DNA from: DSXF01 sp964387495
GTDB taxonomy: Bacteria; Chloroflexota; Anaerolineae; Anaerolineales; Villigracilaceae
Reading direction: 5' to 3'
Assembly: GCA_964387495.1 (NCBI GenBank)
Contig: CAYLXB010000030.1
Coordinates: 1-35,736, forward strand
DNA: 35,736 bases
The notes below the pieces were generated by a model. The model worked only from the letters and a program-made list of their open reading frames with translations, searched no databases and was not told the DNA's origin. Positions 15,449-23,503 of this stretch are shown here, piece after piece. The position numbers and the translations under genes were made by a program. The first letter of the stretch is position 1; each line of letters begins with the position of its first letter.

Positions 15449-16033
15449 CTATTCGATTACCGGCATCCAGCCCGGCAGGTATTTCTCAATCCACTGCACA
15501 AACTCCAAGTCGACCCCATTACCGCCGATGAAGTGCGGTGCGAGCGCCAGGCCGCCGACGGCATACCCCAGCGAGAGGGCAATCCCGCCCAGCGCCAGGA
15601 GCATGCCCACACTTACGCCTCCGATGGCGATGCCCCCGAGTGCCAGCCCGCCAAAGGCCGCGACCCCCAGACTCAACCCGCCCAGGGCAAAGCCTCCCAC
15701 TGCCAGCCCGCCCACGGCAAAGACGCCGATGGCAATGTTCCCGATGGCGATTATGCCCTTTGCCACGCGCGGCCGCAGCGTCTGCGGGTCATACCCCTGG
15801 GCAATGTGGATCAGCGGCCAGCCGAACAGTTCAAGTTCGGATCTGTACTCGTACCCGAAGGCGGAGGCCGGGATGTTCAGCCGCTGCATGATGGTTTCCG
15901 CGGTCACTTCTGCCGCGGGTGTCCCGAGGACGGTCCCGGTGATTCGAGCGCGGCCGTCCAGCCACTCGCCGCAAAAGCGGCACTTGACCGCTTCATCCTG
16001 GATCTGCTCTGCACAGAAGGGACAGGTTTTCAT
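15449..16033 (-). CDS. zinc-ribbon protein with an alanine/glycine pentapeptide-like repeat
   Basis: This is a 194-residue protein in three parts. Residues 1-24 are a zinc ribbon (CPFC and CRFC). Residues about 42-90 are a soluble linker (GYEYRSELELFGWPLIHIA). Residues 91-145 are eleven consecutive five-residue units of the form A-hydrophobic-G-G-hydrophobic (AIGNI, AIGVF, AVGGL and so on), followed by less regular units to about 165. The strict period of five recalls pentapeptide-repeat right-handed beta-helices, although the side chains are hydrophobic rather than polar, so membrane insertion is equally possible. The start overlaps the rsmD stop (ATGA). No function is recognised. Confidence 0.65.
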   Translation of the reverse strand: MKTCPFCAEQIQDEAVKCRFCGEWLDGRARITGTVLGTPAAEVTAETIMQRLNIPASAFGYEYRSELELFGWPLIHIAQGYDPQTLRPRVAKGIIAIGNIAIGVFAVGGLAVGGFALGGLSLGVAAFGGLALGGIAIGGVSVGMLLALGGIALSLGYAVGGLALAPHFIGGNGVDLEFVQWIEKYLPGWMPVIE

Positions 16034-16593
16034 GGGGCTCCTTTCCTTTCATAAAACACCAGCCGCGTGCTGCCGTACTCGCGCGTTTCCACTTCCGCCA
16101 GGTTCTCCAGGCTGATGGTCTGGTACTCGCGCGGGTGGATCTGGACCATTGCCCAACCAGCCTCCACCAGCCAACCGGGGTTGGTATCCAAGACACGCAG
16201 CGCCTGGGACCACATTTCCTTGTATTGCGGCGGGGCGATATAGATGAAATCGAAGTGCCGGTCGGGATGCGCCGCGAGCAGGACGAAGGCATCGCCGCGC
16301 CGGACTTCCGCCCGGGCGCTGAAACCGCAGGTCTGCAGGTTGGCCTTGATCGTCTCCACCGGCAGGCGGTTCATATCGCTGAAACGCACAAAACCTGCCC
16401 CGCGGCTGAGGGCTTCGATGCCCACTGCGCCGGTCCCGCCGAAGAGGTCCCACCAGGCTGAATCAACCACATCCCCCCCCAGGATGTTGAAAAGTGCCTG
16501 CTTCACCATGTCGGTGATGGGGCGGGTGGTGTCGCCGGGGACATCCTTCAGCCGGCGCCCTTTCGCGCTGCCGGAAATGACGCGCAGGCTCAT
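16030..16593 (-). CDS. rsmD: 16S rRNA (guanine966-N2)-methyltransferase RsmD
   Basis: This is a 187-residue Rossmann-fold methyltransferase that modifies 16S rRNA during ribosome assembly. RsmD hallmarks are the N-terminal LRVISGSAKGRRL, TRPITDMVKQALFNIL, and the SAM site WWDLFGGTGAVGIEALSRGA (about residues 47-66). The usual (D/N)PP(Y/F) catalytic motif reads IAPPQY here (about residues 119-124). The gene overlaps its neighbours on both sides by four bases (ATGA), so it is embedded in the cluster. Its length is normal for the family. Confidence 0.85.
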   Translation of the reverse strand: MSLRVISGSAKGRRLKDVPGDTTRPITDMVKQALFNILGGDVVDSAWWDLFGGTGAVGIEALSRGAGFVRFSDMNRLPVETIKANLQTCGFSARAEVRRGDAFVLLAAHPDRHFDFIYIAPPQYKEMWSQALRVLDTNPGWLVEAGWAMVQIHPREYQTISLENLAEVETREYGSTRLVFYERKGAP

Positions 16594-17597
16594 TCCACGC
16601 CCTTCCTGGCCGCCATCAGGTTCCCGTAGGGCGCATGGATTGGTACCACGCAGCCGGTCGAGAGCATCAGGCGCAGCCCGCCGGTCTGCTGGAGGGCGTC
16701 CCGGGCCTCCAGCTGTACCCGCTCCGGTGTACCCTGCACCAGAGTCTCCCGGCTCAGTCCTCCGCAGACAACCATGCCGGTGCGCAGGTCTGCTGTTTGC
16801 TGCAATGCCTCCGCCAGGCCGGGCGGAGTCTCGCGGTCATGCCAGTTGACGATCAGCGGTCCCGCGAAGCAGTTCGCATAATCCCGGGCCACCTCGAAGT
16901 ACACCTCCTGCCCGTGCAAATGGAGGATATTGCACCACAGTTCCGGCGCCGGCTCTAAGACCTGCCGGTCGCTTCCCAACCCGAAGGCCTTGAATTCCTC
17001 CAGCGTCAGCAGGCCGGCCTGGGCATGCTGGACGGCGTAGAAGATGCCATCGATCCCGCTCTCGACGGCCGCCTCGACGAAGCGCCGGGTCGCCGCGACA
17101 ATGATTTCAAGCCCCCTCTGGACTGCCTCCGGCCAGCGGCGCAGGTGGACGATCAACTGGGCCCCGCCCACCAGGTTCTTGGCTTGGGAGAGCGGGCTGA
17201 AGACGGTCTGCAGGATGGGCACATCCGGTCCCAGGCTGCGACGCAGGTTGCGCAGACATTCCAACTGGTGCCCGATGCAGCCGCGCCGCGGGTCCAGCAG
17301 CGGCAGGCGTTCCCAGTCCTCCGGTTTGAAAATGACCCGCTTCGTATAACGCCGCGTCCCCTCTGTGTCGCCCAGCCACTCGTCCTCCACCCCCCAGTCG
17401 CGGTTGCAGAAGGATGAGGCCGGCGTGACCTTCACCAGGTCGAAGTCGAAGGTACGCTGGAAATTCAGGGTGGCCGCGGCCAGTGTCTCGGGGGATTGGT
17501 CATCCACGGGGAAATGCCGCCAGAGGGCCACCGGCGGCCGGTCGAGCATCTGCCCTTGCAGGCAGGCCTGCATGCGTTCACGATGGGTGGGTATCAT
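16590..17597 (-). CDS. uroporphyrinogen decarboxylase-family protein, not HemE
   Basis: This is a 335-residue TIM-barrel protein of the URO-D superfamily. The N-terminus (THRERMQACLQGQMLDRPPVALWRHFPVDD), the substrate-pocket region (DFDLVKVTPASSF) and the C-terminal HLHGQEVYFEVARDYA and LIVNWHDRETPPGL segments fit. True HemE carries a conserved Met-Arg-Gln-Ala-Gly-Arg motif near the N-terminus, which is absent. Members like this are often corrinoid-dependent methyltransferases (MtaA/CmuA type) or uncharacterised. No corrinoid protein is adjacent, so the substrate is open. Four-base overlaps couple it to rsmD and to the glycosyltransferase gene. Confidence 0.75.
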   Translation of the reverse strand: MIPTHRERMQACLQGQMLDRPPVALWRHFPVDDQSPETLAAATLNFQRTFDFDLVKVTPASSFCNRDWGVEDEWLGDTEGTRRYTKRVIFKPEDWERLPLLDPRRGCIGHQLECLRNLRRSLGPDVPILQTVFSPLSQAKNLVGGAQLIVHLRRWPEAVQRGLEIIVAATRRFVEAAVESGIDGIFYAVQHAQAGLLTLEEFKAFGLGSDRQVLEPAPELWCNILHLHGQEVYFEVARDYANCFAGPLIVNWHDRETPPGLAEALQQTADLRTGMVVCGGLSRETLVQGTPERVQLEARDALQQTGGLRLMLSTGCVVPIHAPYGNLMAARKGVE

Positions 17598-19228
17598 TTC
17601 ACCTTTTTGATGGTACAGAACTTTGCGCCTGCGCGCCCGACGGTCAAGAGGGCGGGCAGATCGCGCTGGACGCGGATATCCTCGTTCAGGCGCGAGGTGA
17701 CCAGGAAATAATCGCCAGCTTGCAGCCTGACGCCTTCGCCGCGAAAGTCGAGCACTTGATATCCAGGCACCGCATACACCTCGGCGATGTAGGCCTCGCG
17801 GTGGACGACCAGACGCCCCTGCGGTGCCAGGCGGTTGAATTTTTGCATGGCTTCCTTGTAACAGGTCAGCCAGTAATCGGTCTCGTATTCCCGGAAGGCA
17901 CCGCCCGTGCCTCCTACGAAGGAATTATAGTAAGCATATTCGTACGGGTGCAGCCCCGGAATGGCTGCCAGCCCCGGCAGCAACAGGAGCAGGGCGATGC
18001 CGGCCATCAGCCATTCCCTCTTCAGCCGGCTGAAGAGGGCCTCGAAGCCCAGCCCGGCCAGCACGAAGGCAGGCGGGATGATGAAGAGGAAGTGGCGGAA
18101 GCCGTCGTACATCGGCGGGCGCTTGACCAGCACATAAGCGGCCGGGATGACGAACCAGAGCAGCAAGGCCGCCAGACCGCCGATCCGTTTGCGAAGCCCG
18201 GAATCCGGCATTCTATTCTTTGGTTTCCAGATCCCGGCTGCACTCCAGGCCAGCCCCAATGCTGCCAGGGGCCAGACCGGCTCCGTCAGGGTGATGGCCA
18301 GGTAGACTGGCAGATAGCGCCGCGGCAGGTCATAAGCCCGGTACATGACGCCATCGAAGAGCACCTGGAGCTGCGTCGGGTTGGCCGACATGAAGCGGAA
18401 GACTTCCAGGAAGCGCTGCAGGGGCGCCTCCCACAAATAAGGCCAGAGTGCCAACATGGACACCAGCGCCGCAAGTGCGTAGGGGACGAACCACAGCCAG
18501 GGGCGCAGGCCGGGCCGAGTGCCCTTTTTATCACCGATCTGCAGCAATGCGTAGATGAACACCAGCAGGCCCGCCAGCGGCGCCAGCACCCGGATGGCAG
18601 TTGCCGCACCCAGCAAGGCGCCTGCCAGCAGGCTCCAGCCGGCCAGGCGCGACAGGCGTGCCTCCGACCGGCGGGTTTCATCCACCAAGCGCAGCCCAGC
18701 CAGCAGGCTGGCAGTGAAGAAGACCAGGAAGGAAGGGTCCTTGGGATTGATAAAGGCATGTCCCCACAGCAATGGCTGCCAGGTGAACAGCGCGGCTCCA
18801 GAGAGCGCGGCCCAACGTGCTGCTTCCGGTTTTCCGCCCCGGCTGAGCCGCCGGATCAGGAAGTAGACCAGCACAGCGCCGACCTGAAAAGCCAGGAAGT
18901 TGACCAGGTGCCAGGCCTGGTAGCGCTGGAGGCCGCCCAACGCCTCCAGGGCGTAGACCGGGCCGCGGGCCAGGACGAGGTAAGCCGGCCCGCGCGTCTT
19001 GTGGTCGTCACCGGAAGGCCCGTAGGCGCGTTCCAAGTCGAAGTTCCCGCTCAGGTGTTCGGGAATGGAATAGGCATAGCCGATGGCATTCCCGTAGGCA
19101 TAAAAATACGGCTCATCCCACGAGATGCCGTAATCCCGGAACATCAGCACCCCGGCGGCCAGGTTGATGACCACCAGCAGGATGAGAGGCAGGCTGGGAC
19201 CTGCCAAGAACTTGCGGATGCTTGCCAT
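17594..19228 (-). CDS. polytopic GT39-like glycosyltransferase
   Basis: This is a 544-residue protein with roughly ten to twelve hydrophobic segments. After the first membrane helix the loop contains DYGISWDEPYFYAYG. Its Asp-Glu pair is the typical first-loop acidic motif of the PMT/ArnT-like (GT39/GT-C) fold. Further segments (TWQPLLWGHAFINPKDP, RRYLPVYLAITLTEPVWP, MYDGFRHFLFIIPP) fit GT-C enzymes, and a soluble C-terminal tail covers about residues 440-544. It would move a sugar from a lipid-linked donor onto a cell-surface acceptor. With the GtrA-like protein and the UDP-glucuronate decarboxylase further upstream it suggests envelope glycosylation. Its ATG shares one base with the preceding stop (TAATG). 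Confidence 0.8.
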   Translation of the reverse strand: MASIRKFLAGPSLPLILLVVINLAAGVLMFRDYGISWDEPYFYAYGNAIGYAYSIPEHLSGNFDLERAYGPSGDDHKTRGPAYLVLARGPVYALEALGGLQRYQAWHLVNFLAFQVGAVLVYFLIRRLSRGGKPEAARWAALSGAALFTWQPLLWGHAFINPKDPSFLVFFTASLLAGLRLVDETRRSEARLSRLAGWSLLAGALLGAATAIRVLAPLAGLLVFIYALLQIGDKKGTRPGLRPWLWFVPYALAALVSMLALWPYLWEAPLQRFLEVFRFMSANPTQLQVLFDGVMYRAYDLPRRYLPVYLAITLTEPVWPLAALGLAWSAAGIWKPKNRMPDSGLRKRIGGLAALLLWFVIPAAYVLVKRPPMYDGFRHFLFIIPPAFVLAGLGFEALFSRLKREWLMAGIALLLLLPGLAAIPGLHPYEYAYYNSFVGGTGGAFREYETDYWLTCYKEAMQKFNRLAPQGRLVVHREAYIAEVYAVPGYQVLDFRGEGVRLQAGDYFLVTSRLNEDIRVQRDLPALLTVGRAGAKFCTIKKVK

Positions 19229-19953
19229 TAAAGGTCGTTCCAGCGGTCACCTTTCTCCTGACCGTCTTTCTCCTCCTGGCCCTGCTGGCGGCTCTTCCAG
19301 AATGCATCCACCTGGGCGCGCTTTTCCCGGCGTGCGATCAGGAAGGCACGCTCCTTCTTTAACTGCCGACGGTAGGCAAGCAGGCCCACAACCGCGATGA
19401 TTGCCAGAATTTCACCCAGCAGGATGTTCTTATACAGTCTCTCCTGCCCGGTGATGTAATCCCGCACGAAGTGGGCGGTCAGCAGGGGGCGGGTGGGATG
19501 GACCACGGTGTACACGCCTGGGGCCGGCACCTCGAACGAAAAGATGGGACGGCCGTCTGCCAGAGGTGTGTCGTACATCGCCAGGCCGCGGGTGATGTAT
19601 CCCACCGGCAGCCTTTCGGAGCGGGAGGAGGTCACAACCAGCCAGGGGTCGCTTTCCGAATCGATCACTTCGTCGGTGATGACCAGCAGCTCGTGATTGG
19701 AGGTGTAGAAGGCATAGCGCCCCGCGCTGGGGAAGAAGACCTGGGAGGGGGAGGTGCTGAAATCGATCGAGACCACTTCGGCCTGGGAAACCTGCTGCAC
19801 CACTCCCAACCGGGCGGGGATGAAGAGCAGGGCTGCGCCGGTCCACTTGACCACAGACGACAGGTGGCCGATAGCCAGAATGACAGCCACGCTGGCCAGG
19901 ATGCCGAGCAGAATATTCATGATCTTGGGTTGGGTGTACCTGGTCTCTTCCAT
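19228..19953 (-). CDS. two-helix membrane protein with extracytoplasmic domain, unknown function
   Basis: This is a 241-residue protein. One membrane helix is near the N-terminus (about residues 12-47, perhaps two spans) and another is at about 177-195 (ILLGEILAIIAVVGLLAY). They flank a beta-rich domain of about 125 residues that should lie outside the cytoplasm. The C-terminal 45 residues are highly charged (KKERAFLIARREKRAQ, later QGQEEKDGQEKGDRW). No family is recognised. It lies between the glycosyltransferase and the ChlI-like ATPase genes (three-base gap), and may be a membrane partner of one of them. Confidence 0.6.
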   Translation of the reverse strand: MEETRYTQPKIMNILLGILASVAVILAIGHLSSVVKWTGAALLFIPARLGVVQQVSQAEVVSIDFSTSPSQVFFPSAGRYAFYTSNHELLVITDEVIDSESDPWLVVTSSRSERLPVGYITRGLAMYDTPLADGRPIFSFEVPAPGVYTVVHPTRPLLTAHFVRDYITGQERLYKNILLGEILAIIAVVGLLAYRRQLKKERAFLIARREKRAQVDAFWKSRQQGQEEKDGQEKGDRWNDL

Positions 19954-19956
19954 GTC

Positions 19957-21195
19957 TCATCCTTTGCGCGCTTTTCGGCCGGGGGCAGGTTTCCAGCTTT
20001 TGAGCAGGGTATGCAGTTCTTCCTCTTCACTTTGCTGGCTGGCAAAGTAGGTTTCCATGAATTTCGAGCGCCTCAGGCGCAGGGCCATGGGGGCGACCGC
20101 CTTGAGGTCGGCGGGCGTGACCTGCAGGCGCCCATCTGCAGCTGCAAAGGCGCGCCCGGCTTCGAACCAGGTGATCTCGGCCCGCAGGCTATCGAGGCCC
20201 ATCTGCTGGATCAGGGCGATGGCGGGTTTGGCAACGCCGTCGGGGATGACGACCTGCGGCAGACGGACGCGGGCAGTCTGGATTTCCTGCTGCACCAGGA
20301 GACCCTCTTCCGCATAGCTCGCGGTCATCTGGTGCGCGCTGGTCAGGTAGGCCCGCACCCGGCGATAGGCTTCCAGGCGTTCGGCCTCGTCCTCCAGCCC
20401 GCGTATGATGACGCGCAGGCCGAAGCGATCCATGATCTGCGGGCGCAGGCGGCCTTCCTCCGGGTTCATCGAGCCGATCAGCACGAAGCGCGCCCGGTAG
20501 GTGGCCGAGACCGGGCCGCGCCGCACCGTGTAAGCGCCCTGGGCGGCGGCATCCAGGATGGCATCCACAATCTCGTCGTTAAGGAGGTTGACCTCGTCAA
20601 TGTAGAGCAGGTTGCGGTCGGCCTGGCCAAGCAGACCGCGCCGGACGCGCAGCCGTTCGTGGAGCGCCGCCCGCTCGTCAATGCCGCCGACCACATCCTC
20701 GATTTTGGCATTCAGCGGCAGTTCCACCAGGCGCACCCGGTCGGGGGCCGTCAGGGTCTGGCCCTCGGCATACTTGCGGGCACATTCCGGGCAGACGGCA
20801 TCCATCCCGCCGGTCTCAATATCCTCCGGCAGGCAACCATAGTGGCAGAGGCTGCGCTCAACCATCGGGAGGAGGTCCAGCAGGCTGCGGACTGCGGTGG
20901 TCTTGGCGGTGCCGCGCGGTCCGATCAAGAGCACGCCGCCGACTGCCGGGTTGATGAGCGCGAGCAGGAGGGCCAGTTTCATCTCTTTCTGGCCCACGAT
21001 CGCCAGGAAGGGGAAGGGCATCGCTTCTGCGGTGCCAGCGTCTTCGCCGGCACCCGGCTCCAGCCTTCTGCCGGAGACGTATTCCACCAGTTCCTTGAGC
21101 GAGCGGAAAGAGTGACCGAGGCGGTCTTTCGGCTCCTGGTTTTCGTCTGGTGCGGGTGATGCGGGCGGCAGGGGTTCGCTCCCGGGTGTGCTCAT
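19957..21195 (-). CDS. ChlI/MoxR-like AAA+ ATPase
   Basis: This is a 412-residue protein closely resembling the magnesium-chelatase I subunit. It has Walker A GPRGTAKTT (about residues 93-101), Walker B LLYIDEVNLL, a sensor motif GSMNPEEG, and helix-2 insert-type sequence ELPLNAKIEDVVGGID. Between the Walker motifs is a four-cysteine cluster (CHYGC and CPEC), a possible zinc site seen in COG1239-type proteins. Chelatase D and H subunits are absent from the window, so pigment synthesis cannot be claimed. Lone ChlI-like ATPases often act as MoxR-type chaperones. The gene is one base downstream of the thioesterase gene. Confidence 0.8.
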   Translation of the reverse strand: MSTPGSEPLPPASPAPDENQEPKDRLGHSFRSLKELVEYVSGRRLEPGAGEDAGTAEAMPFPFLAIVGQKEMKLALLLALINPAVGGVLLIGPRGTAKTTAVRSLLDLLPMVERSLCHYGCLPEDIETGGMDAVCPECARKYAEGQTLTAPDRVRLVELPLNAKIEDVVGGIDERAALHERLRVRRGLLGQADRNLLYIDEVNLLNDEIVDAILDAAAQGAYTVRRGPVSATYRARFVLIGSMNPEEGRLRPQIMDRFGLRVIIRGLEDEAERLEAYRRVRAYLTSAHQMTASYAEEGLLVQQEIQTARVRLPQVVIPDGVAKPAIALIQQMGLDSLRAEITWFEAGRAFAAADGRLQVTPADLKAVAPMALRLRRSKFMETYFASQQSEEEELHTLLKSWKPAPGRKARKG

Positions 21196-21196
21196 T

Positions 21197-21679
21197 TCAA
21201 CCCTTTCGCTGTGCCAGGCGGAGGGCCTGGCGTTCTTTGGCTTCGAACAGGCGGCGTTTTTCTTCTTCTGTTTCGGCGATCACAGCCGGAACAGTGGCCG
21301 GCTTTTGGTGCGCGTCCAGCGCCACGAAGACCAGATAGGCGGTGTTGGTGTGGGTGCACTGGCCGGTGATGGGGTTCTCGGCCATGACGTGCACCTCCAC
21401 TTCCAGCGAAGTCCTGCCGGTGTAGGTCACTTCCGCGGTCAGGCTCACCAGGTCGCCCAGGCGGACCGGCTGGCGGAATACCATGCGGTCCATGGCAATG
21501 GTCACCACGCGCCGCTGGGCATGGCGCATGGCGGCCAGCGCGCCGGCCTCGTCCACCAGTTTCATAATCCAACCACCGTGCACATTGCCCTGATTGTTGG
21601 CGTGTTCCGGCTGCATCACCTGGGCAATGGTGACTCGGGAGGCGCTCATTGGTTTGGGGAGCAGTCCGGCCATTTCCAC
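21197..21679 (-). CDS. acyl-CoA thioesterase, hotdog fold
   Basis: This is a 160-residue single-hotdog protein of the YciA/BACH type. The family region is MQPEHANNQGNVHGGWIMKLVDEAGALAA (Asn and Asp/Glu of the active site), followed by VVTIAMDRMVFRQPVRLGDLV and the strand TNTAYLVFVALD. It would hydrolyse acyl-CoA to free acid and CoA. The start appears to be GTG at 21679, five bases after the preceding stop. An in-frame ATG ten codons later (21649) is an alternative. The C-terminus is a charged helix (ETEEEKRRLFEAKERQAL). Confidence 0.8.
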   Translation of the reverse strand: MEMAGLLPKPMSASRVTIAQVMQPEHANNQGNVHGGWIMKLVDEAGALAAMRHAQRRVVTIAMDRMVFRQPVRLGDLVSLTAEVTYTGRTSLEVEVHVMAENPITGQCTHTNTAYLVFVALDAHQKPATVPAVIAETEEEKRRLFEAKERQALRLAQRKG

Positions 21680-21684
21680 GTGCC

Positions 21685-22065
21685 TCAGTCCATGTCCGGG
21701 CGGAATTCACCGGTGTCGAGGGTGTGCAGGCGCTCCGGTTCGTCCAAGAGGACATCGATCGTGTCATGGTAGAGTTCCCGCATCATGGGGGCCAGCGGCA
21801 CGGTGGGAGGTGGGAGTATCTTTTTCCTGGGCGGCGGCGGGGGGGTGCGCTGGGGCCGGTCCTCTTCGGCGATCTTGCGCAGGATGCGCGGCTCATCGGT
21901 CAACATACCCACGTAAACACCCAGGACGGAATAGACCTCGCGATCGGGCGTGACCCAGCCAATCCACTCGGCCTGGCGGTTGAACAGGTAGGGATACGCC
22001 AGGAGAGCATCCACGTCGCCGCGGGTCGTATAGATTGGGATGAGACGGGTTTGTGTCGTTTGCAT
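21685..22065 (-). CDS. small protein with beta-flower-like N-terminus and proline-rich linker
   Basis: This is a 126-residue soluble protein. The N-terminal 60 residues (TRGDVDALLAYPYLFNRQAEWIGW, VTPDREVYSVLGVYVG) look like the short four-stranded modules sometimes called 4-fold beta flower; I am not certain of this. A run of five prolines (residues about 75-79) with flanking basic residues leads to a conserved-looking tail (PLAPMMRELYHDTIDVLL, PERLHTLDTGEF). The function is unknown. Spacing of three and five bases to its neighbours marks it as an operon member; its ribosome site is weak. Confidence 0.55.
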   Translation of the reverse strand: MQTTQTRLIPIYTTRGDVDALLAYPYLFNRQAEWIGWVTPDREVYSVLGVYVGMLTDEPRILRKIAEEDRPQRTPPPPPRKKILPPPTVPLAPMMRELYHDTIDVLLDEPERLHTLDTGEFRPDMD

Positions 22066-22068
22066 ACT

Positions 22069-22524
22069 TTATTCCACATCATTATACGTCCAATAGCGGT
22101 TTACAAAGAAGTTCCACAAGAGAACCACTCCGACAGCCACGGCCAGGGTCAGATTCCTGGCAATCAAGCCTGGGGTCAGGCCGCCAGCCTGCAGGTGGGC
22201 GCGTGCGAAAACGCTTTCCAGCGGCGGCTCCAGGAATTTCAGGATCGGGATGCGAATACCGACGCCGGCCGCGTTGACTGCAAAGAACATCATCAGCTGC
22301 CTGCCCAGCGGCCGAGAACGCGAATCCGGGTAGGTCCAGTAGCGGTTCCAGATGAAGTTGCTAATTACCGCGCAGACGAAGGATATCGTTCCGGCCAGAA
22401 CCAGCGGAGAATGGAACAGGCCGGTGAGCAGGTTCATGATCCCGAAATCCACCACCGCGCCGATGGCGCCCACCACCAGGAAGCGGAAGAAACGCGTGCG
22501 CTCGACAGAATTGCCCAGGATCAT
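22069..22524 (-). CDS. GtrA-family membrane protein
   Basis: This is a 151-residue protein with four membrane helices of the GtrA family, thought to help flip or transfer lipid-linked sugars during glycosylation of the cell surface. Typical segments are FFRFLVVGAIGAVVDFGIMN, ISNFIWNRYWTYPDS and the C-terminal LLWNFFVNRYWTYND. I chose the ATG at 22524, which overlaps the stop of the epimerase gene (ATGA). A longer in-frame version starting at 22599 would add 25 residues lying inside that gene. The neighbouring UDP-glucuronate decarboxylase and the GT39-like enzyme fit a shared glycan pathway. Confidence 0.85.
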   Translation of the reverse strand: MILGNSVERTRFFRFLVVGAIGAVVDFGIMNLLTGLFHSPLVLAGTISFVCAVISNFIWNRYWTYPDSRSRPLGRQLMMFFAVNAAGVGIRIPILKFLEPPLESVFARAHLQAGGLTPGLIARNLTLAVAVGVVLLWNFFVNRYWTYNDVE

Positions 22525-23480
22525 TCCATTCCCAGCTGTTGTTTGAAATAGGGGATGGTGCGGTGCAGGCCCTGTTCCAGGTTGTATTCCGGTTCCCAAC
22601 CCAGGAGCGTGCGGGCGCGGGTGATGTCGGGACGGCGGCGCTGGGGATCGCGCGCGCTGCGCTCTCCGGGCTTGAAGGCCACCCCGGCCGGGTTGCCAGT
22701 GACGCGGTTGATCGTTTCCGCGAACTGGAGGATGCTCATCTCGACCGGGTTGCCGATGTTAACGGGCATATGCTCATCGGAATTCAAGAGCCGCACGATG
22801 CCCTCCACCAAGTCGTCCACATAGCAGAAACTGCGGGTCTGGCCGCCATCGCCGTAGACGGTGAGAGGCTGGCCTAGGAGGGCCTGCTTGAGGAAGTTCG
22901 GCAGGGCACGGCCATCCTCCAGGTCCATGCGCGGTCCGTAGGTGTTGAAGATGCGCACGATGCGCGTGTCGACGCCGTGGTAGCGGTGGTAGGCCATGGT
23001 CAGGGCTTCGGCGTAGCGCTTGGCTTCGTCGTAGACCGCGCGCGGTCCCACGGGATCGACGTTGCCCGGATAGTCCTCACGCTGGGGGTGCACGGTCGGG
23101 TCACCGTAAATTTCACTAGTGGAGGCCAGAATGAAGCGCGCCTTGTGGGCCCGGGCCACGCCCAGGGTGTTGTGGGTGCCCATGGCCCCGGCTTTCATGG
23201 TCTGGATGGGCAGGTTGAAATAGCCGTAGGGCGACTGCGGGTTGGGGCTGGCCGGGCTGGCGAAGTGCATGACCGCATCCACCTTGCCGGGTACGAAAAT
23301 GAAGTTCGAGACATCATGCCGATAGAAGGAAAATTTGGCATTCCCGCTCAGGTGAGCCAGGTTTTCGGGCCGCCCGGTGACGAAATTATCCATCCCAATC
23401 ACTTCGTGGCCGTCTGCCAGCAGGCGGTCGCACAAATTGGAACCCAGGAAGCCGGCGGCTCCGGTGATCAAAATACGCAT
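22521..23480 (-). CDS. UDP-glucuronate decarboxylase-like NAD-dependent epimerase/dehydratase
   Basis: This is a 319-residue extended short-chain dehydrogenase. It has the NAD site GAAGFLGSN (residues 7-15), catalytic Ser in LASTSEIYGDP (residue 121) and the YxxxK pair in AVYDEAKR (Tyr150, Lys154). RIFNTYGPRM and the substrate-binding GDGGQTRSFCYVDDLV segments follow. The combination SEIYGDP, YDEAKR and FNTYGPRM is characteristic of UXS, which makes UDP-xylose from UDP-glucuronate; a 4-epimerase is less likely. The start at 23480 (GAGGTG upstream, directly at MRILITG) is preferred to a longer frame from 23582. Confidence 0.85.
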   Translation of the reverse strand: MRILITGAAGFLGSNLCDRLLADGHEVIGMDNFVTGRPENLAHLSGNAKFSFYRHDVSNFIFVPGKVDAVMHFASPASPNPQSPYGYFNLPIQTMKAGAMGTHNTLGVARAHKARFILASTSEIYGDPTVHPQREDYPGNVDPVGPRAVYDEAKRYAEALTMAYHRYHGVDTRIVRIFNTYGPRMDLEDGRALPNFLKQALLGQPLTVYGDGGQTRSFCYVDDLVEGIVRLLNSDEHMPVNIGNPVEMSILQFAETINRVTGNPAGVAFKPGERSARDPQRRRPDITRARTLLGWEPEYNLEQGLHRTIPYFKQQLGME

Positions 23481-23503
23481 GTTACACCTCAAAGAATAAA
23501 TTC

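Noticed and set aside
16590..17597. Calling the URO-D family protein HemE (haem synthesis)
   Set aside because: The characteristic N-terminal MRQAGR motif of HemE is missing, and no haem genes are near.
17483..19231. A plus-strand open frame (about 582 codons) opposite the glycosyltransferase
   Set aside because: Its composition is Gln/Gly/Asp-rich shadow of hydrophobic codons on the other strand, where membrane helices and a GT39 motif are evident.
19957..21195. ChlI-like ATPase as evidence of bacteriochlorophyll or cobalamin synthesis
   Set aside because: No chelatase H or D/CobN/CobT subunits or pigment genes are nearby. Lone ChlI/MoxR-like ATPases are common in non-phototrophs.
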